This document shows positions 1-9,518 of a stretch of 64,000 nt of DNA, one piece after another. Within the stretch, counting starts at the first letter, position 1. Each line of letters opens with the position of its first letter. The stretch covers positions 42,851-106,850 of the forward strand of contig NZ_FXYF01000015.1 in the NCBI RefSeq assembly GCF_900184945.1, read 5' to 3'. The notes under the pieces are model-generated. The model was not told the origin of the DNA. It worked only from the letters and a program-made list of their open reading frames with translations, and did not search any database. The stretch comes from Antarctobacter aquimaris. GTDB taxonomy: Bacteria > Pseudomonadota > Alphaproteobacteria > Rhodobacterales > Rhodobacteraceae. Both the position numbers and the translations under genes were made by a program.

Positions 1-606
1 GTTGAAGGCCACCGCGTCACTTGGGGCCATCGCCCATTCGCGGATCTGCATACCCTCGGCGTCCGGGTCCGGCACCGGCATGTAGGCCTCGGCGTCGGGG
101 TAGAAATTCTCCTCGGACAGCCAGCGGGTCGGCAGCACGGGTTTCTCCCAGCGGTGGGATCCGGCCACGCAGCGCAGGGTCGCCGTTGTCACCGGGTCGA
201 GCGGGCTCCAGAAGCTGACGCTCTGCCCGCCCGAGACGAAGTAATAGGGGCCGTCCTGGTGCCAGGGGGTCGGTTTTGAGGTGCCCGGCTCCTTGACCAG
301 CACGTGGTCGTGGAACAGCTGCGCGGTCTGCGAACGCATCAGGTCGGCGGCCACCTCGGCCACGGCGGAACTGCGGATCACCTCTTCGAACTCGAGGATG
401 CGCTGCCAGTTGCAGTAGTCGTCGAAGAAGCGCCCGCTCTCGCCGGCCTTGAGGTTCTCGGCGGCGTAGGGGCCGGGCTCGGCCATGTTGCGGGCGATCC
501 CGGCGCGCAGTGTTTCGACATGGTCGGCCCAGAGGCCACGGACCACGACAACGCCGTCGCGCTGGAAGGTGTCGATGTCGTCAGCGGTCACAAGGGGATG
601 TGTCAT
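1..606 (-). CDS. Phytanoyl-CoA dioxygenase (PhyH) family protein, C-terminus missing
   Basis: The reading frame opens at an ATG at 606 and runs off the left edge after 202 codons, so the C-terminal part is not in the window. It resembles the PhyH family of Fe(II)/2-oxoglutarate-dependent oxygenases, which hydroxylate small-molecule substrates in the cytoplasm. The N-terminal segment reads DTFQRDGVVVVRG, typical of the family start, and PWHQDGPYY carries the HxD half of the metal-binding triad (H116, D118). The second metal histidine and the 2-oxoglutarate arginine would lie beyond the edge. The substrate cannot be told. The next gene on the same strand ends 255 bp upstream of its start, and nothing recognisable lies between them. 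Confidence 0.85.
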   Translation of the reverse strand, partial: MTHPLVTADDIDTFQRDGVVVVRGLWADHVETLRAGIARNMAEPGPYAAENLKAGESGRFFDDYCNWQRILEFEEVIRSSAVAEVAADLMRSQTAQLFHDHVLVKEPGTSKPTPWHQDGPYYFVSGGQSVSFWSPLDPVTTATLRCVAGSHRWEKPVLPTRWLSEENFYPDAEAYMPVPDPDAEGMQIREWAMAPSDAVAFN

Positions 607-861
607 GGCGGGCTCCTGTCTGGGCGGCAAGGAACCATGCGACCGGGCCGCGTGCAAGGGGGCGCTGCCCGGACCGGGTATGGCGGTCGCCTTCGAGGCG
701 CTGGTTCTCGTGGGCCCGGAACTTTGGCGCAGATGGACAGAGGCGCTGTTATGTTCTGGGTCATGCGGCAACACGTCGGATCACTCGGCGCGCAAGAGTG
801 TTATTCCCGACCGTACGGCGAGTCGCCTTGCGGAACGAGGGCCCGGGCGCTCGGGCCCGTC

Positions 862-1380
862 TCAGTCGTTGTCGATGTTGCCCGCCCCGGCCCCGGCGCG
901 CGAGGCGGCGGTTGCGGGCACGTAGGTGGCGGCGGCCAGCCGGGTCAGGCGGTCGATCAGGCCGGTGGGCGCGGGGATGCGCGGCGGCAGGGCCAATCGC
1001 GCCCGGACCGTGGTATCGCCGCTCAGGGTGATCTGAGGCAGGCCATCGCCGCTGCGCGTCACCTGGCAGTCGGTCAGGCGGACCTGGAGCAGGCGGGCAT
1101 AGGCGGGGGCCAGCGCCTCGTCCCCGGGTTGCAGCGTCAGCGTGATCGTCGGCCCGGCCAGCGTCAGGCCGCGCAGGATGTCGTCCATCAGCAGCGGCAG
1201 GCGCAGGATCGGGCTGTCCGACGCTGTCCGCAGCGCCTCGATCAGCGCCTCGGCCGCGCCGCCGGTGCCCAGGTGCACGGCGGCGGCGCGGCCAAAGATC
1301 TCTGCCTGCGCGGGGGGGAAACCGGCGCCGCGGGCGGCTTTTTGCGAAAGACCGGCGATCTCGTTCGCGGAGTAGGTCAT
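862..1380 (-). CDS. Uncharacterised protein resembling DUF3726
   Basis: A 172-residue soluble protein starting MTYSANEIAGLSQKAARGAG. This N-terminus resembles the DUF3726 family of alphaproteobacteria, whose function is unknown; the assignment is from memory of the pattern and is not certain. The start ATG overlaps the stop of the upstream gene in an ATGA arrangement (1377-1380), which points to translational coupling and a shared task. An in-frame start seven codons further upstream would lie inside the upstream gene and is less likely. No catalytic motif, signal peptide or membrane segment is visible. Confidence 0.7.
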   Translation of the reverse strand: MTYSANEIAGLSQKAARGAGFPPAQAEIFGRAAAVHLGTGGAAEALIEALRTASDSPILRLPLLMDDILRGLTLAGPTITLTLQPGDEALAPAYARLLQVRLTDCQVTRSGDGLPQITLSGDTTVRARLALPPRIPAPTGLIDRLTRLAAATYVPATAASRAGAGAGNIDND

Positions 1381-3017
1381 GCGGTGAGACCCGCGAGCCA
1401 CCAGTCATCGGCCCGCGATGTGCCCAGGTCTTCGGGAAGCGGGGCGCCCTGCGCCAGGGTAATGCGCGTCCAGCGGTCGGATTTCGGATCGAACTTGGTG
1501 GCGCCGAAAAAGGCCAGCTTGCAGCGCAGCATGTCGATCGGCAGGCAGCTGTCGGCGATCAGGTTGTCGCGGATCTCGGCATAGGGGTGCCGGGCGACCG
1601 TCGCCACCCGCATCAGCGCCAGCTCGTGCTCGGGGCAGGCCGAGCGGAAGGCGCGCAGGTCCGTCACCCCGTCCAGCGCGGCGTGCAGGGCCTGCACGCG
1701 GCGGGCGATGTCCAGCGGGCTTTCGCGGTCCGCGCCCGGTTCGGCAAAGCGGTCGCCGAGGCGGGGTTCGAGCTTTTCCTCGGACACGTACCAGAAGCGG
1801 CGCTGCTGGTCGGGATCGTCGAAATCGACGCCCAGTGCCCAGCCGAAATGCACCGAGATGGCGTCGCGCAGCGCTGCGACATTGGCAAAGGGTTGCGGGT
1901 GCGGCCCTTCGGGCGCGATCATCCGGGCGGCCAGGTCATCGGTCAGCTGCGGAAACGCCTCCAGCAGCAGGGCGACGGTCAGTTCCTGTGCGTCCAGCGA
2001 CAGCGGCGCGCTGGCCGCGATGACCGCGTCGAGCGGGCGGTCGCCGCCCGCAGTTTCCAACGCGGCCTGCACGCTGGGCCATTCCGCGCGCAACGTGTCG
2101 ATCCGGGCCTGGTGCGGGGCCGAGGGCACCCGCCATTCGGCCAGGTGATTGGCCGCGCGTTGCGCGAGGGCGCGCAGGCGGTCGCGGTCATCGACGGTGA
2201 TCGCGGACAGGCCCCTGACCCGCGCCAGCGCGGTTTCGCGCGCTTCGATCCAGTTGTTCAACAGCACCGGGTGCGACACCAGGAAGGGCGCCATGCCAAG
2301 CCCGGTGGAATTGCCGATCCCCAGGTGCCGCTTGAGATGTGGCGCGATCGCCCGGCCGCCCAGGTGTTCGGCCAGGTCGTGGGTAAAGCTGCGGATCATC
2401 CAGACGGTCAGCATTTCCGCGGCAAAGGGGCCCTCGATGCCGGGGCGGTCCTCGATCAACCCGCGGTCGGCGATGCCGAACTTGCCGTTGCCGTAGACTG
2501 CCGTGGTGCGCATCAGGTAACCGACGTCGTTGATCAGCGTGGCATCGGGCTGCTGGCCCGCGCGCAGCCGGTCGACCACGTGGGCAAAGAGGCGCACGGA
2601 CTTGTTGGCGCGCGACAGCACCAGGTCCCGCTCGGTAAAGCGGCCGGCCTCCTGTTTCGGCGCCTCGCGGGCGATGCGGGCGATTTCCTCGGCGTCGGGC
2701 ACGCCGTCGTAGAGGACATAGGCGGTGTCCCAGGCGGTGGCGATCACCCGGTCGGTGCGTTGATCGTCGGGCAGGTGGCGCGACACCGCCACAAGGCTGT
2801 AGGTGTGGCCGCCCAACGCGATGGAATAGACCGCCTCGCCGTGGCCTTCGGCGTCGATCTGCCAGTGAGGGCGCGACAGGCGCGCGCCCTCGGCCCCCAT
2901 GCGGCGCGTGAGCACCCTCAGAAAGCTGAGACGGGTCGGAAAGGCCGCGCCCATGCGGGCAAGACGCATGACCTGGGAGGGGCGACGCAGGTCGGCATGG
3001 GGGGCAAGATCGTTCAT
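1377..3017 (-). CDS. Conserved hypothetical protein, 546 aa
   Basis: The ATG at 3017 begins MNDLAPHADLRRPSQVMR; longer frames upstream run through non-coding sequence. I do not recognise a named domain. The protein is mostly soluble and helical, with no signal peptide. Motifs that stand out are GKFGIADR near residue 190, followed by GNSTGLGMAPF near 255, which read like a conserved active or binding region. It is coupled by a 4-bp overlap to the DUF3726-like gene downstream, so the two products probably work together. Function is unknown. Confidence 0.75.
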   Translation of the reverse strand: MNDLAPHADLRRPSQVMRLARMGAAFPTRLSFLRVLTRRMGAEGARLSRPHWQIDAEGHGEAVYSIALGGHTYSLVAVSRHLPDDQRTDRVIATAWDTAYVLYDGVPDAEEIARIAREAPKQEAGRFTERDLVLSRANKSVRLFAHVVDRLRAGQQPDATLINDVGYLMRTTAVYGNGKFGIADRGLIEDRPGIEGPFAAEMLTVWMIRSFTHDLAEHLGGRAIAPHLKRHLGIGNSTGLGMAPFLVSHPVLLNNWIEARETALARVRGLSAITVDDRDRLRALAQRAANHLAEWRVPSAPHQARIDTLRAEWPSVQAALETAGGDRPLDAVIAASAPLSLDAQELTVALLLEAFPQLTDDLAARMIAPEGPHPQPFANVAALRDAISVHFGWALGVDFDDPDQQRRFWYVSEEKLEPRLGDRFAEPGADRESPLDIARRVQALHAALDGVTDLRAFRSACPEHELALMRVATVARHPYAEIRDNLIADSCLPIDMLRCKLAFFGATKFDPKSDRWTRITLAQGAPLPEDLGTSRADDWWLAGLTA

Positions 3018-3140
3018 GGCGCGGAGTGTGCCACCGGACGTCGGCTCGTGAAAGGGGGCGCGGCGGGCCTGCGGCGTTTTTCCGGCGGTGGGCGGGATAT
3101 CCGGACTTGGCCGTGCGGGCCGTCCGGGTTTCATGGCCAC

Positions 3141-3581
3141 ATGACGGAAACGATCTATTTCTACGCGCAGACCGACGCCTATGCCGCGTTCTCCGATTTC
3201 GCCCCTTTCGGGGTCGAGATGGGGGGCCTTTGGTGGCGCACGGTCGAGCATTATTTCCAGGCGATGAAGTTCCACGACGCGGCCCACCGCGAGAGGATCC
3301 GTCAGTGCGCGAAACCCAAACAGGCCAAGGCGCTGGGCATGACGCGGGCTGTCCCGTTGCGGCCGGACTGGGAAGAGGCCAAGGATACGGTGATGCTGGA
3401 CGCGGTGCGGGTCAAGTTCGCCACCTATCCCAAGCCGCGCGCGCTGCTGCTGTCGACGGGCGAGGCGTGGATCGTCGAGAATGCGCCGATGGACGCCTAC
3501 TGGGGCTGCGGCCCGGACGAGACGGGGCTGAACAGCCTTGGGGCGATCCTGATGCAGGTGCGTGCGGAGTTGCGCGGCTGA
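3141..3581 (+). CDS. NADAR family protein (YbiA-like)
   Basis: A 146-residue single-domain protein. The family includes YbiA-type N-glycosidases that act on early riboflavin-pathway intermediates, and NADAR proteins linked to ADP-ribose. Family features visible are IYFYAQ near the N-terminus, SDFAPFGVEM, the WWRTVEHYFQAMKF block, and the C-terminal YWGCGPDETGLNSLGAILM block. The start is the ATG at 3141. It is transcribed away from the minus-strand genes to its left and is followed 42 bp later by the M20 gene on the same strand. In the absence of a partner gene a housekeeping metabolite-repair role is the simplest reading, but that is inference. Confidence 0.85.
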   Translation: MTETIYFYAQTDAYAAFSDFAPFGVEMGGLWWRTVEHYFQAMKFHDAAHRERIRQCAKPKQAKALGMTRAVPLRPDWEEAKDTVMLDAVRVKFATYPKPRALLLSTGEAWIVENAPMDAYWGCGPDETGLNSLGAILMQVRAELRG

Positions 3582-3623
3582 ACGCGGCGTGAAACTCTGG
3601 CCCCGGCAGGCGAGGGAGCGGAC

Positions 3624-4775
3624 ATGGGTCTGGGTATCGACGAGAGGGTTCTGTCAGAGGCGGTCGCGCTGCGGCACGCCCTGCACCGCGCGCCCGAGCT
3701 TTCGGGGCAGGAACAGGAGACGGCGGCGCGCCTGGCCGAGCTGATGCGCGGGCTGGGCGCGCGGGTGGTCACCGGTCTGGGCGGAACCGGCGTCGCGGCG
3801 AGCTTTGGGTCGGGCGCCCGGGGTGTCCTGATCCGCTGCGAGCTGGATGCGCTGCCGATTGTTGAGACTGGAACGCCTGACTGGCGGTCCGGGCGACCGG
3901 GGGTGGCGCATCTGTGCGGGCATGACGGCCACATGGCGATCCTCCATGCCGTCGCACGCGGGCTGGCGGGGCGCGATCCGGGGTGCCGGATCATCCTGCT
4001 GTTCCAGCCGGCCGAGGAGACCGGCGCGGGGGCGCGGGCGGTGCTGGAGGACCCACGCTTTGCCGATCTCGGGGCCGACATGGCGGTGTCGCTGCACAAC
4101 CTGCCGGGGCTGCCGCTGGGCGCGGTGGCGCTGCGCGACGGCCCGGTGAACTGCGCTTCGCGCGGGCTGCGCGTGCGGCTGACGGGGCGGACCGCGCACG
4201 CGTCCGAGCCGGAAAAGGGGCAGTCGCCGGGCATGGCGCTGTCCAGGCTGATCCCGGCGCTGGGCGCGCTGGGCCGGGACCTGCCCACCGCCGACCCCGG
4301 CTTTCGCCTCGCCACCGTCACCCATGCGCGGCTGGGGGTGCCCACCTTCGGCGTCGCGCCGGGTGAGGCCGAGGTCCTTGTCACCCTGCGCACGCTTCTG
4401 GACGGTCAGATGGCCGCGCTGGAGGCCGAGGCGCGCACGCTGGTGGCCGGGGCGACCGAAGGCCTTGGCTGCGAAATCACGGTGCACGAGGCCTTTGGCC
4501 ATTGCGTGAACGCGCCGGAGGCGGTGGCGCTGCTCCGGGCGGCCTGCACCGGGCTGGAGATGACGGATCAGGGACTGCCGATGCGCGCCTCCGAGGATTT
4601 CGGGCTGTTCGGGCACGGGATGCCAGCGGCGATGCTGTTCCTGGGCGCCGGGGAGACATGCCCGCCGCTGCACGCGCCGGACTACGATTTTCCCGACGCG
4701 CTGATCGGCATCGGGGCGGGGATCTTCCTGCGCGCGGTCGAGGTCTTTTCCGGACAGGCTGCATCCGGGGCTTAG
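3624..4775 (+). CDS. M20 family amidohydrolase (hippurate hydrolase-like)
   Basis: A 383-residue metallo-amidohydrolase of the M20D type (AbgA/HipO/IAA-amino-acid hydrolase-like), expected to cleave N-acyl amino acids in the cytoplasm. Visible metal ligands and catalytic residues are the HLCGHDGHMA block (residues about 96-105), the PAEETGAGA block with the catalytic Glu pair, the HN in SLHNLPGL, and a late His in CPPLHAPDYDFPD. The domain order fits: an N-terminal catalytic part, a dimerisation domain with GRTAHASEP, and the catalytic part again. A good ribosome-binding site (gagggag) precedes the ATG at 3624. The substrate is not predictable from the sequence. Confidence 0.9.
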   Translation: MGLGIDERVLSEAVALRHALHRAPELSGQEQETAARLAELMRGLGARVVTGLGGTGVAASFGSGARGVLIRCELDALPIVETGTPDWRSGRPGVAHLCGHDGHMAILHAVARGLAGRDPGCRIILLFQPAEETGAGARAVLEDPRFADLGADMAVSLHNLPGLPLGAVALRDGPVNCASRGLRVRLTGRTAHASEPEKGQSPGMALSRLIPALGALGRDLPTADPGFRLATVTHARLGVPTFGVAPGEAEVLVTLRTLLDGQMAALEAEARTLVAGATEGLGCEITVHEAFGHCVNAPEAVALLRAACTGLEMTDQGLPMRASEDFGLFGHGMPAAMLFLGAGETCPPLHAPDYDFPDALIGIGAGIFLRAVEVFSGQAASGA

Positions 4776-4796
4776 CACGCACTTGTTCACTGTGCT

Positions 4797-4943
4797 GGGG
4801 GCGCTGCCCCCGTCGACTTGCGGTCGACTCCCCCGAGGTATTTGGAAAACCAAAGACGCGGAATGCGCGCTTCGCCTTCTTTGGTTTGCAAAATACCTCG
4901 GGGGTGAATGCGCGTGACACGCGCAGAGGGGGCAGAGCCCCCT
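4797..4943. repeat. Nested inverted-repeat element between convergent genes
   Basis: Two long arms face each other: one beginning CCCCCGAGGTATTTGG (4830-4856) and its near-exact inverse ending ATACCTCGGGGG (4878-4904). They are flanked by two smaller hairpins, GGGGGC-GCT-GCCCCC at 4797-4811 and AGGGGGC-AGA-GCCCCCT at 4927-4943. The element sits between the convergent M20 and alcohol dehydrogenase genes and could act as a bidirectional terminator. Related pieces recur at 8454-8487 and 12041-12071, so it belongs to a dispersed repeat family of this genome. Confidence 0.75.
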
Positions 4944-4973
4944 GCCGCCATCCGGCGACAAGCGGCGCGCGGG

Positions 4974-6011
<1,038 letters not shown>

Positions 6012-6022
6012 CGGGGGTCCTG

Positions 6023-7003
6023 TCAGGCGGGGCCAAAGCCCTGTTCGTAAAAGCGCAGCCAGTTGCCGCCCAGCAGCCCGTCCGCCTCTTCGCGGGAAAA
6101 GCCGATTTCGCGCAGCCCGTCGCGGATGTTGTCCCAGTCGCGGTTGTCGCGAAACCAGTCCGGCATCGGCGGGAAGCCGGGGGCGGAGGCCGAGCCTTCG
6201 CCATAGTCCACGTCCTTGGTCCAGCGACCGCTGCGCATCCACTCGACCACGGAGTCCGGCTGGTCCTGGCAGAGGTCGGTGCCGATGCCGAGGTTCTCGG
6301 CGCCGTAGCGGTCCGCCGCCTCGGCCACCATCTCGCAAAAGCCGCTGAGCGTGCAGTTGGTTCCCCCGGCAAGGTGATGCGGATAGAGCGAGAACCCCAG
6401 CATCCCGCCGGAGTTGGTCAGCGCGCGCAGCACCTCGTCGGACTTGTTGCGCAGCGCCGGGTGCCACCAGTCCGGGTTGGCATGGGTGATGGCGATGGGG
6501 CGGGTCGAATGGTCGATCGCCTCAAGGGTCGAGCGTTCGGCCGAATGGCTCATGTCGATGACGAGGCCCACGCGGTTCATCTCGGACACCACGGCGCGGC
6601 CCATGCGGGTCAGGCCGGTGTCCTCTTCCTCGTAACAGCCGGTCGCCAGCAGCGACTGGTTGTTGTAGGTGAGCTGCATGAAACGCACGCCCAGCTGGTG
6701 GCAGATCTCCACCAGCCCGATGTCGTCCTCGATGGGCGAGGGGTTCTGGAAACCGAAGAAGACGGCGGTGCGTTGGCTGGACTGCGCCTCGCGGACGTGG
6801 CGCGCCTCGGTGCCGCGCATCAGCAGGTCGGGAAAGCGTTCGAACCAGCGGTTCCAGCGTTCGAGGTTCAGCACCATCTCGCGAAAGCTTTCGTGGTAGG
6901 CGATGGTGACATGGATCGCGTCCACGCCTCCCGCCCGCAGCTGGCGAAAGATCTTTTCCGAGAAGTTGCAGTATTGCAGGTTGTCGATCAGGGGCGCGCG
7001 CAT
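6023..7003 (-). CDS. Membrane dipeptidase, peptidase family M19
   Basis: A 326-residue protein of the renal dipeptidase (M19) family, zinc enzymes that hydrolyse dipeptides including D-residue-containing ones. Family blocks seen are [13 protein letters not shown], the [15 protein letters not shown] stretch, [10 protein letters not shown] with the metal-ligand His, [14 protein letters not shown] with a second ligand His, and [10 protein letters not shown] near the end. No signal peptide is visible, so it is probably cytoplasmic despite the family name. It heads a two-gene operon with the alcohol dehydrogenase and is divergent from argD across a 233-bp gap. Confidence 0.9.
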   Translation of the reverse strand: MRAPLIDNLQYCNFSEKIFRQLRAGGVDAIHVTIAYHESFREMVLNLERWNRWFERFPDLLMRGTEARHVREAQSSQRTAVFFGFQNPSPIEDDIGLVEICHQLGVRFMQLTYNNQSLLATGCYEEEDTGLTRMGRAVVSEMNRVGLVIDMSHSAERSTLEAIDHSTRPIAITHANPDWWHPALRNKSDEVLRALTNSGGMLGFSLYPHHLAGGTNCTLSGFCEMVAEAADRYGAENLGIGTDLCQDQPDSVVEWMRSGRWTKDVDYGEGSASAPGFPPMPDWFRDNRDWDNIRDGLREIGFSREEADGLLGGNWLRFYEQGFGPA

Positions 7004-7236
7004 GAGTGAACGCTAGCGGCGCGGGCAGGGCCGCGCAATGGCCACTTGCACGGGTGCGGAAATGCTGTATCACCTCGCGCCATGACACAAACGGTCCAGA
7101 TCCGACGAGCCTGAGCTCTTCCTTGCCCGCGCCTTGGCGCGCGGCCCGGCCTTTTGCGTCCCATCCCCCTGCGAAAACTTGACTTGGCCTGCGGCACTTG
7201 CCACCAATCGGGCCTCCATTACCGAGGACAGCATCC

Positions 7237-8421
7237 ATGATCCCCTCCGTTCTGCCGACCTATAACCGCGCGCCCCTGCACTTCGTGAAGGGCGAGGGCT
7301 GCTGGCTGACGGAGGAGGATGGCCGCCGTTTCCTCGACCTGGGGGCCGGCATCGCGGTCAACGCGCTGGGCCATGCCAACCCCGACCTGGTGGCGGCGCT
7401 GACCGAGCAGGCGAACAGGCTGTGGCACGTCTCGAACCTCTACGAGATCCCGCAGCAGCAGGCCCTGGCCGACAAGCTGGTGGCCGAGACCTTTGCCGAC
7501 ACGGTCTTTTTCACCAATTCCGGCACCGAGGCCTGCGAACTGGCGGTCAAGATGGCGCGGAAATACTGGTACGAGAAAGGCCAGCCGGAAAAGACCACGA
7601 TCCTGACCTTCGAAGGCTGCTTTCACGGCCGTTCCAGCGCGGCCATCGCCGCCTCCGGGGCGGAAAAGATGGTCAAGGGCTTTGCCCCGCTGCTGCCCGG
7701 CTTTCGCACGCTGCCCTGGGCCGATCACGAGGCGCTGAATGCCGCCGTCGAGGACGAAACCGTGGGCGCGATCCTGATCGAGCCGGTGCAGGGTGAAGGC
7801 GGCGTGCGCCCGGTGCCGGACCAGTGCCTGAAAGGCCTGCGCAAGCTCTGCGACGAGAAAGGCATCTTGCTGATCTTCGACGAGGTGCAATGCGGCATGG
7901 GCCGGACCGGGCGGCTGTTTGCGCACGAATGGGCCGGGGTGACGCCGGACATCATGATGTCGGCCAAGGGCATCGGCGGGGGCTTTCCGCTGGGCGCAGT
8001 GCTGGCCACCGAGGAGGCCGCCAGCGGCATGGTGGCGGGCACCCATGGTTCGACCTACGGCGGCAACCCGCTGGGCTGCGCGGTGGGGCTGAAGGTGATG
8101 CAGATCATGACCGCGCCGGGCTTTCTCGAAGGGGTCTCCGCGCGCGCGGGCTTCCTGCGGCAAAAGCTGGAGGGGTTGGTCGCGGCGCATCCGGACGTCT
8201 TCGAAGGCGTGCGCGGCAGCGGTCTGATCCTGGGCCTGAGGTGCAAGCGCGCGCCCGCCGACGTGGTCAAGGCCGGCTATGCCGCCCTCGTCATCACGGT
8301 GCCGGCGGCGGACAACATCGTCCGCCTGTTGCCGCCCCTGACCATCACCGAGGCCGAGATCGAAGAGGCGGTCAAGCGCCTCGATGCGGCCGCGACGGCA
8401 CTGGAGACGCAACCGGCCTGA
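7237..8421 (+). CDS. argD: Acetylornithine aminotransferase
   Basis: A 394-residue class III PLP-dependent aminotransferase that converts N-acetylglutamate semialdehyde to N-acetylornithine in arginine synthesis. Visible are [32 protein letters not shown], the [12 protein letters not shown] block, and the PLP lysine in [12 protein letters not shown] followed by [13 protein letters not shown]. The ATG at 7237 is preceded by gagga and gives the usual family N-terminus ([14 protein letters not shown]). argF follows on the same strand after 97 bp. The argD-argF order supports argD over other class III aminotransferases, although these enzymes often also serve in lysine synthesis (DapC activity). 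Confidence 0.95.
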   Translation: MIPSVLPTYNRAPLHFVKGEGCWLTEEDGRRFLDLGAGIAVNALGHANPDLVAALTEQANRLWHVSNLYEIPQQQALADKLVAETFADTVFFTNSGTEACELAVKMARKYWYEKGQPEKTTILTFEGCFHGRSSAAIAASGAEKMVKGFAPLLPGFRTLPWADHEALNAAVEDETVGAILIEPVQGEGGVRPVPDQCLKGLRKLCDEKGILLIFDEVQCGMGRTGRLFAHEWAGVTPDIMMSAKGIGGGFPLGAVLATEEAASGMVAGTHGSTYGGNPLGCAVGLKVMQIMTAPGFLEGVSARAGFLRQKLEGLVAAHPDVFEGVRGSGLILGLRCKRAPADVVKAGYAALVITVPAADNIVRLLPPLTITEAEIEEAVKRLDAAATALETQPA

Positions 8422-8505
8422 GAGTTTCTTCTGGCTGAAAATATCCCGGGGGAGTCGCGGCCGCGCCGCGACGGGGGCAGAGCCCCCGGGCTCCCCCCAC
8501 GAAAA
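8422..8505. repeat. Hairpin-rich repeat between argD and argF
   Basis: The argD-argF spacer holds two perfect hairpins in a row: GTCGCGGC-CGC-GCCGCGAC at 8454-8472 and GGGGGC-AGA-GCCCCC at 8473-8487. They follow a segment reading GAAAATATCCCGGGGGAG (8437-8454). The second hairpin is identical in its core to the one at 4928-4942, so this is a member of the same repeat family. Lying inside a two-gene unit, it may attenuate transcription or stabilise mRNA. Confidence 0.65.
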
Positions 8506-8518
8506 AAAGAACGACGAC

Positions 8519-9445
8519 ATGAAGCATTTCCTGGATATCCACAAGACCGACAAGGCGGCGCTGCGGTCCATCATCGACTCCGCCCGCACCATGAAGATCG
8601 CCCGCAACGGCCGTCCCCGCGCCGCCCCGGACGACAACCCGCCACTGGCGGGCCGCATGGTGGCGCTGATCTTCGAGAAACCCTCGACCCGGACCCGCGT
8701 CTCATTTGACGTGGGCGTGCGCCAGATGGGCGGCGAGACCATGGTGCTGTCCGGGCAGGACATGCAGTTGGGCCACGGCGAGACCATCGCCGACACCGCC
8801 CGCGTGCTGTCGCGCTACGTCGACCTCATCATGATCCGCACCTTCGACGAGTCGGTGCTGGAGGAGATGTCGGAATACGCCTCGGTGCCGGTGATCAACG
8901 GGCTGACCGACCGCAGCCACCCCTGCCAGATCATGGCCGACGTGATGACCTTTGAAGAGCATCGCGGGCCCATCGCCGGGAAAAAGGTGGTGTGGTGCGG
9001 CGACGGCAACAACGTCTGCACCAGCTTCCTGCACGCGGCGGGGCAGTTCGGCTTTGACCTGACCTTTTCCGGGCCGGTGCAGCTGGACCCCGAGATGGAG
9101 GCGGTCGGGTGGGCGCGCAACGCGGGCAGCACCGTCACCATCGAGCGCGACGCGATGACGGCGGTGCAGGATGCCGACCTGGTGGTCACCGACACCTGGG
9201 TGTCGATGCATGACGCGCAGTCGTCGCGCGAGCGGCGGCACAACATGCTGCGTCCCTACCAGGTGAACGCAAGGCTGATGGAGGCGGCCCGGCCGGATGC
9301 GCTGTTCATGCATTGCCTGCCCGCGCACCGCGAAGAGGAAGTGACCTCCGAGGTGATGGACGGGCCGAACTCGGTCATCTGGGACGAGGCCGAGAACCGG
9401 TTGCACGCGCAAAAGGCGATCATGCGCTGGTGCCTGGGCGTCTGA
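8519..9445 (+). CDS. argF: Ornithine carbamoyltransferase
   Basis: A 308-residue protein of the anabolic OTCase type, which makes citrulline from ornithine and carbamoyl phosphate. The carbamoyl-phosphate motif [12 protein letters not shown], the DRSHPCQ motif and the ornithine-loop motif [13 protein letters not shown] are all intact. The start ATG at 8519 gives [15 protein letters not shown], as in alphaproteobacterial ArgF; an in-frame extension upstream would run through the repeat element. It follows argD in the same direction. A strong hairpin lies 23 bp after its stop. Confidence 0.96.
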   Translation: MKHFLDIHKTDKAALRSIIDSARTMKIARNGRPRAAPDDNPPLAGRMVALIFEKPSTRTRVSFDVGVRQMGGETMVLSGQDMQLGHGETIADTARVLSRYVDLIMIRTFDESVLEEMSEYASVPVINGLTDRSHPCQIMADVMTFEEHRGPIAGKKVVWCGDGNNVCTSFLHAAGQFGFDLTFSGPVQLDPEMEAVGWARNAGSTVTIERDAMTAVQDADLVVTDTWVSMHDAQSSRERRHNMLRPYQVNARLMEAARPDALFMHCLPAHREEEVTSEVMDGPNSVIWDEAENRLHAQKAIMRWCLGV

Positions 9446-9468
9446 CGGCCGGCTTCCGCGCGCCCCGA

Positions 9469-9490
9469 CTGCGGGACATGCGTCCCGCAG
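9469..9490. terminator. Bidirectional hairpin between argF and hrpB
   Basis: A perfect 9-bp stem, CTGCGGGAC-ATGC-GTCCCGCAG, sits in the 73-bp gap between the convergent argF and hrpB genes. There is no clear T-run on either side, which is common for terminators in GC-rich alphaproteobacteria. Confidence 0.6.
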
Positions 9491-9518
9491 CGGCCCGCCC
9501 TCCAGCCACGGCCGCGGA

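Noticed and set aside
7179..7207. Possible argD promoter at TTGACT (7179-7184)
   Set aside because: No acceptable -10 element stands at the right distance, so the site is not listed.
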